Positions 7,888-18,293 of a DNA stretch of 64,000 bases are shown here, piece after piece; the first letter of the stretch is position 1, and each line of letters starts with the position of its first letter. The DNA is taken from contig NZ_PGTY01000001.1 in NCBI RefSeq assembly GCF_002797915.1, positions 1,736,001 to 1,800,000 on the forward strand. Reading direction: 5' to 3'. The stretch is from Yoonia maricola (GTDB taxonomy: Bacteria; Pseudomonadota; Alphaproteobacteria; Rhodobacterales; Rhodobacteraceae). A program made the position numbers and the translations under genes. The notes under the pieces were generated by a model that saw nothing but the letters and a program-made list of their open reading frames with translations, had not been told where the DNA came from and made no database searches.

Positions 7888-8616
7888 TCAGGTCGCGCGG
7901 GAAATTGCGTCAATCAACCGCGCGCGCGCGACAGGCATGGGGCGATCACCAAGCCCTTTCATCAACCGGTTTTCGATGAAGTAACCAGTGGTTCCTAGCG
8001 CCTTCACCACCTCAGCCGGGGATGCATCACCTTTGCCAGCCAAGACCTCTGGCAACGGCAACATCCGATCAGCCCATTCGCCCGCTGCCTCACGGCTGAC
8101 GGCCCGACCAGACTTGGGTGAGACATAAATCAAATCCTCATTCACCCCGCGCACAGCGCAGGCCGACAAATCCAACCCAAACCCCATTTCTTCCAAAAGC
8201 GCCTGCTCCCACCGCAGATAAGCCAGCGGCCAAAGCTCTGTCTGCCCCAGCAAATCCAGCAAGCCTATTGTGCGCTGGTAAAGCGGCAGATGCGCCTCGC
8301 GCTCTGGCAGAACCATCGCCAGCAAGCCGCACACGGCATTCAAACCCGCCAAAGCCAGACGATCCCCCATCGCCGCAGCGGCACGACTGCGCACAGGCTC
8401 GACGGTGAAACTGCCCAAATGGCTTTCCAGCCTTGCCTTCCACGCGACGGCAACTTGCGCACCGGGTTGCAAGATCGGTGCCATCTTACGGCTGGTCCCG
8501 CCCCGCACCACGCCGACATGCCGCCCATGTGCCGCACTGAACACCTCAACAATGACCGAGGTTTCGCCAAAGGGGCGTGTCGCCAGCACCGCAGCTTCAT
8601 CTTGCCAAGCGATCAT
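7888..8616 (-). CDS. recO: DNA repair protein RecO
   Basis: 242 residues from the Met at 8616, which aligns with the usual RecO opening ([20 protein letters not shown]). An upstream in-frame ATG at 8661 lies inside a 33-bp dispersed repeat and is unlikely to be the real start. The protein has an N-terminal OB fold ([18 protein letters not shown]) and a helical C-terminal part. RecO loads RecA onto SSB-coated gaps with RecR. It is the last gene of the lepB-rnc-era-DUF1491-recO run and converges with mcd across 13 bp. Confidence 0.92.
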   Translation of the reverse strand: MIAWQDEAAVLATRPFGETSVIVEVFSAAHGRHVGVVRGGTSRKMAPILQPGAQVAVAWKARLESHLGSFTVEPVRSRAAAAMGDRLALAGLNAVCGLLAMVLPEREAHLPLYQRTIGLLDLLGQTELWPLAYLRWEQALLEEMGFGLDLSACAVRGVNEDLIYVSPKSGRAVSREAAGEWADRMLPLPEVLAGKGDASPAEVVKALGTTGYFIENRLMKGLGDRPMPVARARLIDAISRAT

Positions 8617-8645
8617 CGGGACAAACCATTTATGATCAAACAGCT

Positions 8646-8678
8646 CTTCATCTTGGCCCATAAACTCCCGCCGGAGGC
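8646..8678 (-). repeat. 33-bp dispersed repeat, copy A
   Basis: On the minus strand it reads GCCTCCGGCGGGAGTTT, three variable bases, GGCCAAGATGAAG. The same unit occurs at 47136-47168 (same strand) and 60931-60963 (opposite strand). CTCC-GGCG-GGAG can form a small hairpin. It fills the DUF1491-recO gap. Confidence 0.85.
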
Positions 8679-8685
8679 ATAAAAG

Positions 8686-9012
8686 TCAATCAAGCCCCGG
8701 TTCATCCAGCAAGTGACGGCCCTGTTTATCTTCCACCTCGATCACCCAAAGGTCAGGATCAAAGCTGCATTGCTTGGCGATTGACGCATCAACGTCCGCC
8801 TCGGCACCTTCAACCAAGACCATCCACTTTCGGTCGCCGGTCATCAAATCAAAGCTGCGCTGATAACAGCAAGCTTGCCCATCCAATGTGTTGAGTTTGA
8901 TCAGCACAGCCCCAGCCGTGCCGTCGCCACGTTGCACAATAAATGCCGGAATTTCGATCAATCGCAGCCGTGTCAGATAGGCCGAAACCCATATTTCAGC
9001 CGTCAGCTTCAA
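8686..9012 (-). CDS. DUF1491 family protein
   Basis: A 108-residue soluble protein beginning [20 protein letters not shown], the characteristic opening of DUF1491, and containing VLIKLNTLDGQACCYQRSFD. The family is widespread in Alphaproteobacteria and of unknown biochemical function. The start codon overlaps the stop of era by four bases, so the two are co-translated. Position between era and recO is common in this order. Confidence 0.85.
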   Translation of the reverse strand: MKLTAEIWVSAYLTRLRLIEIPAFIVQRGDGTAGAVLIKLNTLDGQACCYQRSFDLMTGDRKWMVLVEGAEADVDASIAKQCSFDPDLWVIEVEDKQGRHLLDEPGLD

Positions 9013-9926
9013 GCGTTGCCGTCTTTGAAATCAAGACCCATTTCAGAGTATCGTTCAGACTCTTCCAGCCAATTGGGCCTGACCTTTACCTTCACAAACA
9101 GATGCACCCTGCGGCCCAGAAACTCTTCAAGCTCCAAGCGCGAGGCTTGACTGATCGCCTTGACCGTCTCGCCGCCTTTACCCAGCACGATCCCCTTATG
9201 ACCATCGCGGGCGACATAGATCAACTGATCGATCCGGGCCGATCCGTCGGGGCGTTCTTCCCAATTCTCCGTCTCAACCGTCAGCTCATAAGGCAGTTCT
9301 TGATGCAGGCGGAGCGTCAATTTCTCGCGCGTCATTTCTGCTGCGATCATACGCATGGGCAGGTCAGCGATCTGATCTTCGGGGTACAGATACGGTCCTT
9401 CGGGAACCTGGCGCGTCAGCCAATCGCGCAAGTCGTCGCAGCCATGCCCGCGTTCAGCCGAGATCATAAAGGTTTCCGCAAAGGTAAAGGCTTCATTCAT
9501 GTCTTTCGTCAGCGCCAGCAGCACCTCGGACTTCACTTTATCAATCTTGTTGATGGCCAAGGCGACGGGTGATTTTCCCGCCCGTTCCGAAAGGGTCTCC
9601 AAGATCGCTTTCACACCATCGGTGATCCCACGATGGGCTTCGATCATCAGCACCACCACATCGGCATCCGCCGCTCCGCCCCATGCGGCCGCGACCATGG
9701 CACGGTCCAAGCGGCGGCGCGGTTTGAACAGGCCCGGCGTATCTACAAAGATCAGTTGCGCATTCTCGGCCATCGCTACACCGCGGATACGCGCGCGCGT
9801 CGTCTGCACCTTATGCGTCACAATCGACACTTTCGCGCCGACCATGCGGTTCAGCAATGTTGATTTGCCCGCGTTGGGCTCACCGATCAGGGCGACAAAT
9901 CCAGCTTTGGTTGGGGCCTCGGTCAT
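9009..9926 (-). CDS. era: GTPase Era
   Basis: 305 residues. The GTPase domain has G1 GEPNAGKST (about residue 15), G3 DTPGLF and G4 NKID. The C-terminal KH domain carries [20 protein letters not shown]. Era binds the 3' end of 16S rRNA and assists maturation of the 30S subunit in the cytoplasm. It overlaps rnc upstream and the DUF1491 gene downstream by four bases each. The pairing with rnc is classical. No irregularity seen. Confidence 0.97.
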   Translation of the reverse strand: MTEAPTKAGFVALIGEPNAGKSTLLNRMVGAKVSIVTHKVQTTRARIRGVAMAENAQLIFVDTPGLFKPRRRLDRAMVAAAWGGAADADVVVLMIEAHRGITDGVKAILETLSERAGKSPVALAINKIDKVKSEVLLALTKDMNEAFTFAETFMISAERGHGCDDLRDWLTRQVPEGPYLYPEDQIADLPMRMIAAEMTREKLTLRLHQELPYELTVETENWEERPDGSARIDQLIYVARDGHKGIVLGKGGETVKAISQASRLELEEFLGRRVHLFVKVKVRPNWLEESERYSEMGLDFKDGNA

Positions 9927-10603
9927 ATATCAACTTTCTTCAAAAGGGCGGTCGCTGCGGCTTGTTCGGCATGACGCTTCGACCCGGCAGTCGCCCGTTC
10001 GGACGGACCGGATGCCAAACGCACCTCAATGGTAAACACCGGTTGGTGGTCCGGTCCAGTGCGGGCAACCTCAACATACTGCGGCGGAACCTCTCCGCGG
10101 GCCTGCGCCCACTCCTGCAGCGCTGTCTTGGCGTCGCGTGCGTCTGCGGCAACATTGTGAATCCTGTCCCCCCACAGGCGCAAAATGGCGGAGCGGGCGG
10201 CATCAAACCCGCCGTCCTGATAAACCGCCGCAATCACAGCCTCCATAGCGTCAGCAAGCAGTGCTTCCTTGCGGCGCCCGCCTGATTTCATCTCAGACCG
10301 CCCCAGTTTCAACACCGCGCCCAGATCAATCTGGCGCGCGACATCCGCACAGGCTTCGCGACGAACAAGCGCATTATATCGTGGAGCAAGCAGGCCTTCA
10401 GGGGCAGATGGGTCTGCCTTTAACAAAGCCTCTGCCATCACCAGCCCTAATACGCGGTCACCCAAAAACTCCAGCCGCTGATTGTCATCACGGTGCGGGC
10501 TGACGATAGAGGAATGCGTGACCGCACGTATCAAGATCTCGGGCTTGGTGAAACTATGCCCCAGCCTTTGGGAAAAGGCGTTCAATTCAGCTGAGAGCTT
10601 CAA
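9923..10603 (-). CDS. rnc: Ribonuclease III
   Basis: 226 residues. The catalytic domain carries the signature [20 protein letters not shown], with Glu/Asp metal ligands, and a second acidic cluster [19 protein letters not shown] double-stranded RNA-binding domain occupies the last 70 residues ([17 protein letters not shown]). It cuts structured RNA, notably the 30S rRNA precursor. It overlaps lepB and era by four bases on either side. Confidence 0.97.
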   Translation of the reverse strand: MKLSAELNAFSQRLGHSFTKPEILIRAVTHSSIVSPHRDDNQRLEFLGDRVLGLVMAEALLKADPSAPEGLLAPRYNALVRREACADVARQIDLGAVLKLGRSEMKSGGRRKEALLADAMEAVIAAVYQDGGFDAARSAILRLWGDRIHNVAADARDAKTALQEWAQARGEVPPQYVEVARTGPDHQPVFTIEVRLASGPSERATAGSKRHAEQAAATALLKKVDI

Positions 10604-11445
10604 TCCAGCGCCTTGAAGAAACGATCAGACCGCCATGTCCAGAAAGCAAACATGGAACGTCCCGCAGATGAGAACATCACACGATCAGCGCGGCCCACAA
10701 TATCCTTACGCTCCACAAAACCAACACCACGCGCTGTTTGCGCGACACGGCTGTCGGTTGAATTGTCGCGGTTGTCACCCATGAAGAAGAACTGGCCTTC
10801 AGGCACAGTGAAAACGCCTGTGTTGTCGGTTGGCCGAGGTCCAATATTCAGGATAGCATGGCTGACCCCATTGGGCAGCGTTTCGATAAACCGCTGTTTT
10901 TCGCAGATCGCCCCCAAACCAACGGCGCCATTTGCGCATTGTGGGCTCATACCAAGCGGCCCTTGCGGTTCCATCATTTCGGTGAATGTTCCTGCGGGCT
11001 CGACCACGACAGCCTGATCATTGATGTGCAGGACACCGTCGATCATCTGGATACGGTCACCGGGCACACCAATCAGGCGTTTGATAAAATCGCGACCATC
11101 CACAGGATGGCGGAAGACGACAATATCACCGCGCTCTGGATCAGAGCCAAAAATCCGGTCTTCCCGGTCCTCAAGAAAGCCGCAGAAGTCATCCGCGCCC
11201 AGATCAAGCCCCACTTGCGGAATGCGGATCGAAGGGCAGGACGCGTAGGAATAACCATAGGCCATTTTGTTGACGAACAGGAAATCCCCGATCAGCAAAG
11301 TGTCTTTCATGGACCCGGACGGAATCCAGAAAGGTTGAAAGAAGATGGTACGAAAGATACCCGCAATGACCAGCGCCCAGAAAACGGTTTTCACTGTCTC
11401 AATGAGCCAGGCAATAAATCCTACTTGTTCAGCTTTTTCAGCCAT
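10600..11445 (-). CDS. lepB: Signal peptidase I
   Basis: 281 residues. One N-terminal membrane anchor ([15 protein letters not shown]) is followed by the catalytic-serine box [13 protein letters not shown], the catalytic-lysine box [14 protein letters not shown] and the conserved [11 protein letters not shown]. It cleaves signal peptides on the outer face of the inner membrane. It is first in the tightly packed lepB-rnc-era-DUF1491-recO run and lies 52 bp after acpS. Confidence 0.96.
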   Translation of the reverse strand: MAEKAEQVGFIAWLIETVKTVFWALVIAGIFRTIFFQPFWIPSGSMKDTLLIGDFLFVNKMAYGYSYASCPSIRIPQVGLDLGADDFCGFLEDREDRIFGSDPERGDIVVFRHPVDGRDFIKRLIGVPGDRIQMIDGVLHINDQAVVVEPAGTFTEMMEPQGPLGMSPQCANGAVGLGAICEKQRFIETLPNGVSHAILNIGPRPTDNTGVFTVPEGQFFFMGDNRDNSTDSRVAQTARGVGFVERKDIVGRADRVMFSSAGRSMFAFWTWRSDRFFKALD

Positions 11446-11497
11446 TGCCCGATCCTTATTGTGATTTGGGGTTACATGAGGGTGTGCGCCTGCACTG

Positions 11498-11899
11498 TCA
11501 AGCGATGGGGCGCGCCTCGATCACCACAAAGGCCTGTGCCCAAGGGTGATCATCGGTCAAAGTCACGTGAATAGTCGCCTCATGCCCCTCTGGTGTCATC
11601 TGATTCAACCTTTCCTTAGCCCATCCTGTGACAGCCATCACAGGCTGGCCGGTGGATAGGTTGGACACGGCCATGTCTTTCCACGAAATGCCCATGCGCA
11701 GCCCCGTACCCAGCGCCTTTGAGCAGGCCTCTTTCGCCGCCCAGCGTTTGGCGTAGGTTCCGGCCACGTCCTTGCGCCGCTCTGCCTTGCTTTGTTCAAT
11801 CTCGGTGAACACGCGGTCGCGAAAGCGGTCGCCGAACCTATCCAGCGTTCCGGCGATCCGTTCGATATTGGCCAGATCGGTGCCAACACCAAGGATCAC
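11498..11899 (-). CDS. acpS: Holo-[acyl-carrier-protein] synthase
   Basis: 133 residues with the Mg-binding [12 protein letters not shown] at the N-terminus and the conserved [16 protein letters not shown]. AcpS transfers 4'-phosphopantetheine from CoA to apo-ACP, which starts fatty-acid synthesis. Its start overlaps the pdxJ stop by four bases, the conserved pdxJ-acpS pairing. Confidence 0.96.
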   Translation of the reverse strand: MILGVGTDLANIERIAGTLDRFGDRFRDRVFTEIEQSKAERRKDVAGTYAKRWAAKEACSKALGTGLRMGISWKDMAVSNLSTGQPVMAVTGWAKERLNQMTPEGHEATIHVTLTDDHPWAQAFVVIEARPIA

Positions 11900-12639
11900 G
11901 CGCGGGCCTCATCCAGCACGCGGCGCATTTCAGCAATGGCAGGGCCAAGGCCGCGGAAAATAGCCTCACCAATGATGAAATGCCCGATATTCACCTCGAT
12001 CACCTGTGGCAGGGCCGCGACAGGACCAACGCAATCATAGGTCAGCCCGTGACCCGCGTGCACCTCTAGCCCCAGATCATCCGCAAAGGCCGCCATATCG
12101 GTCAGCTTACGCAGTTCTTCATCACGCGCCTCAAAACGCCCTTCGGCATGGGCGTCGCAATAGGCACCGGTGTGCAACTCAATCACCTCAGCGCCTATCC
12201 GGTGCGCCGCTTCGATCTGGCGTTGATCGGCGGCGATAAAGATGGACACACGGCAGCCCGCATCACGCAAAGGTGCGATGTAATGAGCCAGTGAATTCTC
12301 TTCTCGTGCGACCTCTAGTCCGCCTTCAGTCGTCCGCTCTTCGCGTTTTTCCGGGACGATGCAAACTGCATGTGGCTTGTGACGCAGAGCAATCGCCTGC
12401 ATCTCGGCGGTTGCTGCCATCTCAAAGTTCAGCGGACCTTTGAGAGCATCCATCAGCCCCTCAATATCAGTGTCGGAGATATGGCGGCGGTCTTCGCGCA
12501 GATGCGCGGTGATGCCGTCGGCCCCTGCCTCTTCGGCCATCACGGCAGCGCGTACAGGATCAGGGACAGCCCCACCGCGCGCGTTGCGCACGGTCGCCAC
12601 GTGGTCGATGTTCACGCCAAGGCGTAGTTTTTGTGTCAT
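11896..12639 (-). CDS. pdxJ: Pyridoxine 5'-phosphate synthase
   Basis: 247 residues forming a TIM barrel, with opening [18 protein letters not shown] and the active-site stretch [14 protein letters not shown]. PdxJ condenses 1-deoxyxylulose 5-phosphate with 3-amino-2-oxopropyl phosphate to make pyridoxine phosphate, the last step of the DXP-dependent vitamin B6 route. It overlaps acpS. A 27-bp gap separates it from the DUF2062 gene. Confidence 0.96.
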   Translation of the reverse strand: MTQKLRLGVNIDHVATVRNARGGAVPDPVRAAVMAEEAGADGITAHLREDRRHISDTDIEGLMDALKGPLNFEMAATAEMQAIALRHKPHAVCIVPEKREERTTEGGLEVAREENSLAHYIAPLRDAGCRVSIFIAADQRQIEAAHRIGAEVIELHTGAYCDAHAEGRFEARDEELRKLTDMAAFADDLGLEVHAGHGLTYDCVGPVAALPQVIEVNIGHFIIGEAIFRGLGPAIAEMRRVLDEARA

Positions 12640-12666
12640 CCTTCACCCTCTTTTATCGTAGGCTGG

Positions 12667-13308
12667 TTAGTTGCTGGATTGATCGCTAGGTGATGCCTTT
12701 TTCTTCAACTGGTCAAGCTTTGCCAATAGCGCCTTCTTACGGCGCGTTTGATAGGCGCTGATGACGGGCACCGACAGGTAGTAAGCAAGCGTCGCAGTAA
12801 TCAGGCCAGGGATGATGCCACCCACAAGATAGGGAAAAAACACATCATCATAAAACACGCGCAGGCCGTGCCATCTGATCCGATCAGGCGTGAAGATCGC
12901 AATGATATTGTTCCACAAATCATAACTGGCATTGGCAAATTTTTGTCCCAGCCTGTCATTGCCACCCGGCGGCAACCCCAACATCCACGACCCCAGACTG
13001 ATCGACAAATACCCGATAGGCGGAAAAGTCAGCGGATTGCCAAAGAAGGTTGCCATGAGTGCGGCAAAGATATTGCCGCGCAGCAGGCGGGCGATGATCG
13101 CCCCGAACACGAAATGGAGACCAAAGAGCGGCGTAAAGCAGATAAAGACGCCTGCCCAGATGCCCCGGCTAATCTTTTGCGGCGTATCCGGCAGTCGGCG
13201 CACCCGGTGTTTGACGTATTCAAACGCACGGGTCCAGCCACCGCGGGGATAGAAGAAATCCAGCACGATCTGCCAGATCGCGCGTCTATCCCTGCGTTTG
13301 AAGACCAA
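12667..13308 (-). CDS. DUF2062 domain membrane protein
   Basis: 213 residues with several hydrophobic segments. A GIWAGVFICFTPLFGLHFVF motif near residue 45 is typical of DUF2062, followed by FFGNPLTFPPIGYLS. The function of the family is not established. The gene lies six bases after rsh on the minus strand, within the same run. The last 25 residues are Lys-rich and probably cytoplasmic. Confidence 0.85.
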   Translation of the reverse strand: MVFKRRDRRAIWQIVLDFFYPRGGWTRAFEYVKHRVRRLPDTPQKISRGIWAGVFICFTPLFGLHFVFGAIIARLLRGNIFAALMATFFGNPLTFPPIGYLSISLGSWMLGLPPGGNDRLGQKFANASYDLWNNIIAIFTPDRIRWHGLRVFYDDVFFPYLVGGIIPGLITATLAYYLSVPVISAYQTRRKKALLAKLDQLKKKASPSDQSSN

Positions 13309-13314
13309 TACTCG

Positions 13315-15465
13315 TCATCCTTCTCTGCGGGGTGTCCCCGCGCCCAGCGCTGCAAGCCCCGGATCCTTGTGCCGTGTAATCGTCGACACGTTGCTTTCTG
13401 CCTCAAGCGCGGTCTGGATGCGGTGCAAATGCTCCGCGTCGCGCAAATCTACGTCAATCAACAATCTAAAATAGTCTGGTTTCCGGTCAATGAACTTGAG
13501 GTCAGAGATATTGGCGTTCTGTTCACCAATCAATGTGCAAATACGTCCCAACACGCCAGAATCATTGGCAATCGTGATGTCAAAGGTGACGGTATTCACA
13601 GGTCCGTGTGTGCCTTCCTGCCAATGCAGGTCAATCCAGCGTTCCGGCTGATCCTCGTAATCGGCCAATGCTGCACAGTCGATCGCATGCACCACAACGC
13701 CCTGCCCCCGGAATGTGATACCAAGGATGCGTTCCCCCGGCACCGGCTGACAGCACGCGCCGCGTTGTTGGGTCTGATCCGGCGCCAGCCCGACAACCGC
13801 ACGCCCTTGATCAATTTCTTCGCCTTGGGCGTGCTCCAACTCTGGATAGATCGCGGTGACAACCTTGCGCCCCGTAATCTCGGCACTTCCAAGACGGGCG
13901 AGCAGTTCTTCGACGCCGTCAATCGCCAATGCTTTTGCTGCCGTACGCAGCGCCTTCTCGGTACTCTTCTTGCCCACATTCTCGAACGCGACACGGGCCA
14001 ACTCGCGCCCCAACCGGACAAAGCGCTCTCGGTCCTCTTCGCGCAGCGAACGACGGATCGCAGTTTTGGCACGCCCCGTGACAGCGATATCAATCCAGGT
14101 CGCTTGGGGCGTTTGCCCCTCAGCCGTGATCACCTCTACCGATTGTCCGTTCTTAAGTCGTGTCCAAAGCGGCACGCGCAGACCGTCGACTTTGGCACCC
14201 ACACAGGCCGACCCGATCCGCGTGTGGATCGCATAGGCAAAATCAATCGGCGTCGCCCCGCGCGGCAGCTTGATCACATCGCCCTTGGGTGTGAAGCAGA
14301 ACACCTGATCCTGGTACATCTCAAGCTTGACCGCTTCGAGGAATTCATCGTGATCCTGATCCTCGTCCAATCGTTCGGTCAGCGACGAAATCCATTTCAC
14401 AGGATCAACGGCAAAGCGGTTCTCGACCCGCTCACCGTTCTTATACGACCAATGCGCCGCCACCCCCGTTTCGGCCACTTCGTGCATTTCACGGGTGCGA
14501 ATCTGCACCTCGACCTGCTTGCCATCGCGACCAGATACAGTCGTATGGATCGAACGATAGCCATTGGACTTCGGCTGACTGATATAATCCTTGAACCGGC
14601 CCGGTACGGCGCGCCAGCGCTGGTGAATGGCGCCCAATACGCGATAGCAATCAGCCTCAGTCGCCACGATGATGCGAAAGCCATAGATGTCGGCCAAACG
14701 GCTGAAACCCTGTTCCTTCTCCTGCATCTTGCGCCAGATCGAATAAGGCTTCTTCGCACGACCAACCACATCGGCGGTGATACTCGCCTTCTCCATCTCA
14801 ACCCGCATGTCGGCGGTGATCTTTTGGATCACATCGCCGGTTTCGCGTTGCAACGTAATAAAGCGGCGGATGATTGAATTGCGGCCTTCGGAGTTCAGGA
14901 CACGGAAGGACAGGTCTTCCAGTTCTTCACGCATCCATTGCATACCCATGCGGCCTGCAAGCGGCGCAAAGATATCCATCGTCTCGCGGGCTTTCTGTGC
15001 CTGTTTTTCGGGGCGCATGGATTTGATCGTGCGCATATTGTGCAAACGGTCAGCCAGTTTCACAAGGGTCACGCGCAAGTCGCGCGACGTGGCCATGAAC
15101 AGCTTGCGAAAGTTTTCAGCCTGTTTGGTTTGGGTCGAGGTCAGCTGCAAATTGGTCAGCTTCGTCACACCATCAACAAGCTCGGCAATCTCGCGGCCAA
15201 AGCGCTTTTCAACCACTGCAAAAGACGCTTTGGTGTCTTCAATCGTATCATGTAGCAACGCGGTGATCAGGGTCGCGTCATCCATCTGCTGTTCGGCCAG
15301 AATGCCCGCGACAGCAACAGGATGTGTAAAATACGGCTCACCCGAATGACGAAACTGCCCTTCATGCATTTCAGCACCAAAGGCAAAGGCGTCACGCAGC
15401 AATTTTTGGTTGGAATTCGGGTTGTAGGTGCGGACCAGAGCAATCAGATCATCTGCAGTTGTCAT
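13315..15465 (-). CDS. rsh: Bifunctional (p)ppGpp synthetase/hydrolase (RelA/SpoT homologue)
   Basis: 716 residues. The N-terminal HD hydrolase domain shows GEPYFTHPVAVAGILAE and the metal-binding TALLHDTIEDT. The synthetase domain shows RFKDYISQPKSNGYRSIHTT. A TGS domain (DVIKLPRGATPIDFAYAIHT) and a C-terminal ACT domain follow. Because HD and synthetase motifs are both intact, the protein should make and degrade the stringent-response alarmone. Alphaproteobacteria usually have a single such enzyme. It follows rpoZ by 40 bp, the classical rpoZ-spoT order. Confidence 0.96.
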   Translation of the reverse strand: MTTADDLIALVRTYNPNSNQKLLRDAFAFGAEMHEGQFRHSGEPYFTHPVAVAGILAEQQMDDATLITALLHDTIEDTKASFAVVEKRFGREIAELVDGVTKLTNLQLTSTQTKQAENFRKLFMATSRDLRVTLVKLADRLHNMRTIKSMRPEKQAQKARETMDIFAPLAGRMGMQWMREELEDLSFRVLNSEGRNSIIRRFITLQRETGDVIQKITADMRVEMEKASITADVVGRAKKPYSIWRKMQEKEQGFSRLADIYGFRIIVATEADCYRVLGAIHQRWRAVPGRFKDYISQPKSNGYRSIHTTVSGRDGKQVEVQIRTREMHEVAETGVAAHWSYKNGERVENRFAVDPVKWISSLTERLDEDQDHDEFLEAVKLEMYQDQVFCFTPKGDVIKLPRGATPIDFAYAIHTRIGSACVGAKVDGLRVPLWTRLKNGQSVEVITAEGQTPQATWIDIAVTGRAKTAIRRSLREEDRERFVRLGRELARVAFENVGKKSTEKALRTAAKALAIDGVEELLARLGSAEITGRKVVTAIYPELEHAQGEEIDQGRAVVGLAPDQTQQRGACCQPVPGERILGITFRGQGVVVHAIDCAALADYEDQPERWIDLHWQEGTHGPVNTVTFDITIANDSGVLGRICTLIGEQNANISDLKFIDRKPDYFRLLIDVDLRDAEHLHRIQTALEAESNVSTITRHKDPGLAALGAGTPRREG

Positions 15466-15505
15466 CTGGTCCCGCGCCTATCCATGCAAGGCCGGTTTGG
15501 CGGCC

Positions 15506-15859
15506 TTAGCGCTGCCCTTGCGCATCCATCAATGCGCGCAGCAGTTTCTCTTCTGACATGTCGTCCTCGGCAGGTTTGTCGGTTTCAGCGCCCATAAGCA
15601 AAGACATGCTGTCCTCCTCGGGTTCATCAACTTCAATCTGCGTTTGGTTTGCTTCGATCATACGCTCGCGCAGATCAGCGGCCTGCTGTGTTTCTTCCGC
15701 GATTTCGCGCAGCGACACCACAGGGTTTTTGTCGTTGTCACGACCAACGGTGATCGGTGCACCAGAGGAAATTTCACGCGCACGATGTGCTGCGAGCATA
15801 ACAAGCTCAAAGCGGTTCGGAACTTTATCGACGCAATCTTCTACGGTGACGCGGGCCAT
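15506..15859 (-). CDS. rpoZ: RNA polymerase omega subunit
   Basis: 117 residues beginning [20 protein letters not shown] with the [12 protein letters not shown] segment, both diagnostic of omega. The C-terminal half is acidic and family-specific. It aids assembly of RNA polymerase and contributes a ppGpp site in many bacteria. It lies directly upstream of rsh and downstream of folK on the same strand. Confidence 0.96.
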   Translation of the reverse strand: MARVTVEDCVDKVPNRFELVMLAAHRAREISSGAPITVGRDNDKNPVVSLREIAEETQQAADLRERMIEANQTQIEVDEPEEDSMSLLMGAETDKPAEDDMSEEKLLRALMDAQGQR

Positions 15860-15957
15860 TGGCGAACTCCAGTCGGATCATATGATGTTGGAAGCCGTCT
15901 GCTTAGTGGCTTCGCGCCAGAATGACAAGAGGCTAAGGTATGCGCCGGGGTAGTTTT

Positions 15958-16545
15958 CTAAAGGCTGTCCGGATCACTCAATCGTGTAGCTTCTGCGCGT
16001 AATTCCGCGGGGAGGTCGGCACAGAGTTGCGCAATCGTGCGGCGCAAAATCGGGTGTTCCCAATCGGGTGCAATGTCCAACATTGGCACCAAAACAAAGG
16101 CCCGATCCTGAAGCCGAGGATGCGGCAAGATCAACTCCTTTGGCGACATGACCTGTTGATCATGGAGCGGCAAGTTGCGCCACGTCTGATGCGTTTGCGC
16201 ATTCGGAAAAACGCACGCGCCCAGCGCAATCAGATCAAGGTCAAGTGAGCGCTGACCCCAACGTTTTATGCGTTTGCGGCCTGCTTTCGCCTCAATTTCG
16301 TGCAAAATATCGAGCAAGTCAGTCGGCGAAAGCGCGGTTTCTATTGCCATCGCAGCGTTGATATAGACCGGCCCAGTACCTGCCGGAAACGCCGGCGTGG
16401 AGAATAATCCACTGATCTGCGCACCGCCCGACGACTGTGCCGCGATCAAATGCATGGCCTTTTGTACAGTTTCCTTTGCGTCACCCCAGGCCGAGTTTTC
16501 GTTGCTACCAAGGGCGATCAGCGCATGTTGGCTGACTTGGGACAT
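15958..16545 (-). CDS. folK: 2-amino-4-hydroxy-6-hydroxymethyldihydropteridine pyrophosphokinase
   Basis: 195 residues from the Met at 16545 (MSQVSQHALIALGSNENS); an in-frame Met six codons upstream is possible but adds nothing conserved. Family motifs are ALGSN, the RWGQRSLDLDLIALG signature and LILPHPRLQDRAFVLVPM. HPPK transfers pyrophosphate from ATP in folate synthesis. It is divergent from the NYN-domain gene with a 112-bp shared promoter region. Confidence 0.95.
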   Translation of the reverse strand: MSQVSQHALIALGSNENSAWGDAKETVQKAMHLIAAQSSGGAQISGLFSTPAFPAGTGPVYINAAMAIETALSPTDLLDILHEIEAKAGRKRIKRWGQRSLDLDLIALGACVFPNAQTHQTWRNLPLHDQQVMSPKELILPHPRLQDRAFVLVPMLDIAPDWEHPILRRTIAQLCADLPAELRAEATRLSDPDSL

Positions 16546-16657
16546 TTTCCTCTCTTGTCTCAAATGTGAAAACCTTTACTAATTTTACAATCTTGCAGCT
16601 TCCATAACACTCACGGAAAAAAACTGCTTGCAAGACTACATTTGGAAGGACGACTCT

Positions 16658-17233
16658 ATGTTTTATCGGGACGAGCGATTGGCGCTCTTCATCGATGGAT
16701 CAAATCTTTATGCAGCGGCGAAGTCGCTTGGCTTTGACATCGATTACAAACTCTTGCGACAGGAATTCATGCGTCGCGGGAAAATGCTTCGGGCTTTTTA
16801 TTACACAGCACTGCTCGAAAACGACGAATACTCCCCTATCAGACCACTTGTGGATTGGTTGAACTATAACGGCTTCACCATGGTGACGAAGCCTGCGAAG
16901 GAATACACAGACAGCATGGGCCGCCGTAAGGTGAAGGGCAACATGGACATCGAACTGACTGTCGATGCGATGGAGCTGGCCCCTTATGTTGACCACATTG
17001 TGCTATTTTCCGGCGACGGCGATTTCAGACCTTTGGTTGAATCATTGCAACGCAAAGGCGTACGCGTCTCTGTTGTTTCAACGATTCGCAGTCAGCCGCC
17101 GATGATTGCTGATGAATTGCGTCGGCAGGCCGATAGTTTCATCGAGCTTGATGAACTCCGTGACGTAGTGGGCCGCCCGGCCCGTGAACCGCGCCCGGAA
17201 GTAGAACGCGAAGACGTCACACAAGAGACCTGA
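16658..17233 (+). CDS. NYN domain protein (LabA/DUF88 family)
   Basis: 191 residues from the ATG at 16658, which has GGAAGGA eight bases upstream; a TTG ten codons earlier is open but lacks a site. The NYN (PIN-like) fold is seen in LALFIDGSNLYAAAK, the acidic KGNMDIELTVDAMELA and VLFSGDGDFRPLVESLQRKG. The conserved Asp residues suggest an RNA-nuclease active site. Members are small RNases or RNA-binding proteins of ill-defined role. It is followed by two stem-loops and ispH. Confidence 0.88.
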   Translation: MFYRDERLALFIDGSNLYAAAKSLGFDIDYKLLRQEFMRRGKMLRAFYYTALLENDEYSPIRPLVDWLNYNGFTMVTKPAKEYTDSMGRRKVKGNMDIELTVDAMELAPYVDHIVLFSGDGDFRPLVESLQRKGVRVSVVSTIRSQPPMIADELRRQADSFIELDELRDVVGRPAREPRPEVEREDVTQET

Positions 17234-17242
17234 CCTAGCATC

Positions 17243-17290
17243 CATTGCGGCGCTGTGCATTTCGCCGCAATGGGTCGCACCATCTGGTGC
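17243..17290 (+). terminator. Two consecutive stem-loops between the NYN gene and ispH
   Basis: A perfect 10-bp stem CATTGCGGCG / CGCCGCAATG (17243-17252, 17263-17272) is followed at once by the 14-bp palindrome GCACCATCTGGTGC (17277-17290). There is no T-run, so this may be a factor-dependent terminator, an RNA-stability element or the ispH leader. Confidence 0.5.
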
Positions 17291-17339
17291 TGGACCTGCG
17301 TGGATCAAACCCTTACCTCTGGTATCGTAACCGGAGCGC

Positions 17340-18293
17340 ATGATGACAAAACCACCACTTACCCTTTATCTGGCCGCACCCCGTGGTTTTTGCGCGGGCG
17401 TTGACCGGGCCATCAAGATTGTCGAGATGGCCTTGGATAAATGGGGTGCACCCGTCTATGTGCGTCATGAGATCGTGCACAACAAATTTGTCGTTGATGC
17501 GCTGCGCGACAAAGGCGCCGTGTTCGTTGAAGAACTTGATCAATGCCCCGATGACCGCCCTGTTATCTTTTCTGCCCATGGTGTGCCGAAGTCAGTACCT
17601 GCCGCTGCCGCGAAACGCGAAATGGTCTATGTCGATGCGACCTGCCCTTTAGTCAGCAAAGTGCATATCGAAGCACAGCGCCATGCCGATAACGGCTTGC
17701 AAATGATTATGATAGGGCATGAAGGGCACCCGGAAACAGTTGGCACCATGGGACAATTGCCCGAGGGTGAAGTGCTTTTGGTTGAAACGGTGGCTGATGT
17801 GGCATCAGTAAATGTCCGCGATCCGGACAGGCTGGCCTTTGTCACCCAAACAACGCTTTCTGTCGATGACACGGCCGATATCGTCACAGCACTGTATGAC
17901 CGCTTCCCCAAGATTGTCGGGCCTCATAAAGAAGACATATGTTATGCGACCACAAATCGTCAGGAAGCCGTCAAAGCCATGGCACCCAAATGTGATGCGA
18001 TGCTGGTAGTCGGCGCCCCCAACTCTTCCAACTCGAAGCGTTTGGTCGAAGTGGGCGCGCGCGCTGGGTGCAACTATGCGCAGCTAGTACAACGTGCGAC
18101 GGATATCGATTGGCGCGCGTTGGAAGGGATCACATCCATGGGGATCACGGCAGGTGCCTCGGCCCCCGAAGTGCTGATCACCGAAGTGATCGACGCGTTC
18201 AAAGACCGTTTCAACACCACGGTAGAGATGGTGGTCACGGCAGAAGAAAACGTTGAATTCAAAGTGCCGCGTGTCTTGCGGGAGCCAGCTTGA
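17340..18293 (+). CDS. ispH: 4-hydroxy-3-methylbut-2-enyl diphosphate reductase
   Basis: 317 residues with the three cluster-binding cysteines: [11 protein letters not shown] (about residue 18), [12 protein letters not shown] (about 102) and [14 protein letters not shown] (about 203). IspH is the last enzyme of the MEP isoprenoid pathway and makes IPP and DMAPP using a [4Fe-4S] centre. Two adjacent ATGs (17340, 17343) are possible starts. Its stop overlaps the LysE-family start by four bases. Confidence 0.97.
   Translation: MMTKPPLTLYLAAPRGFCAGVDRAIKIVEMALDKWGAPVYVRHEIVHNKFVVDALRDKGAVFVEELDQCPDDRPVIFSAHGVPKSVPAAAAKREMVYVDATCPLVSKVHIEAQRHADNGLQMIMIGHEGHPETVGTMGQLPEGEVLLVETVADVASVNVRDPDRLAFVTQTTLSVDDTADIVTALYDRFPKIVGPHKEDICYATTNRQEAVKAMAPKCDAMLVVGAPNSSNSKRLVEVGARAGCNYAQLVQRATDIDWRALEGITSMGITAGASAPEVLITEVIDAFKDRFNTTVEMVVTAEENVEFKVPRVLREPA

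Noticed and set aside
6993..7913. 306-codon minus-strand frame
   Set aside because: Antisense to mcd, whose family match is strong over its whole length.
8659..8661. Upstream ATG as the recO start
   Set aside because: It falls inside a dispersed repeat and adds 15 residues not typical of RecO; the Met at 8616 matches the family start.
12748..14877. 709-codon plus-strand open frame
   Set aside because: It lies antisense to rsh and DUF2062, which have clear domains. Composition (Arg/His/Gln-rich, no motif) is that of a reverse-strand shadow in GC-rich DNA.
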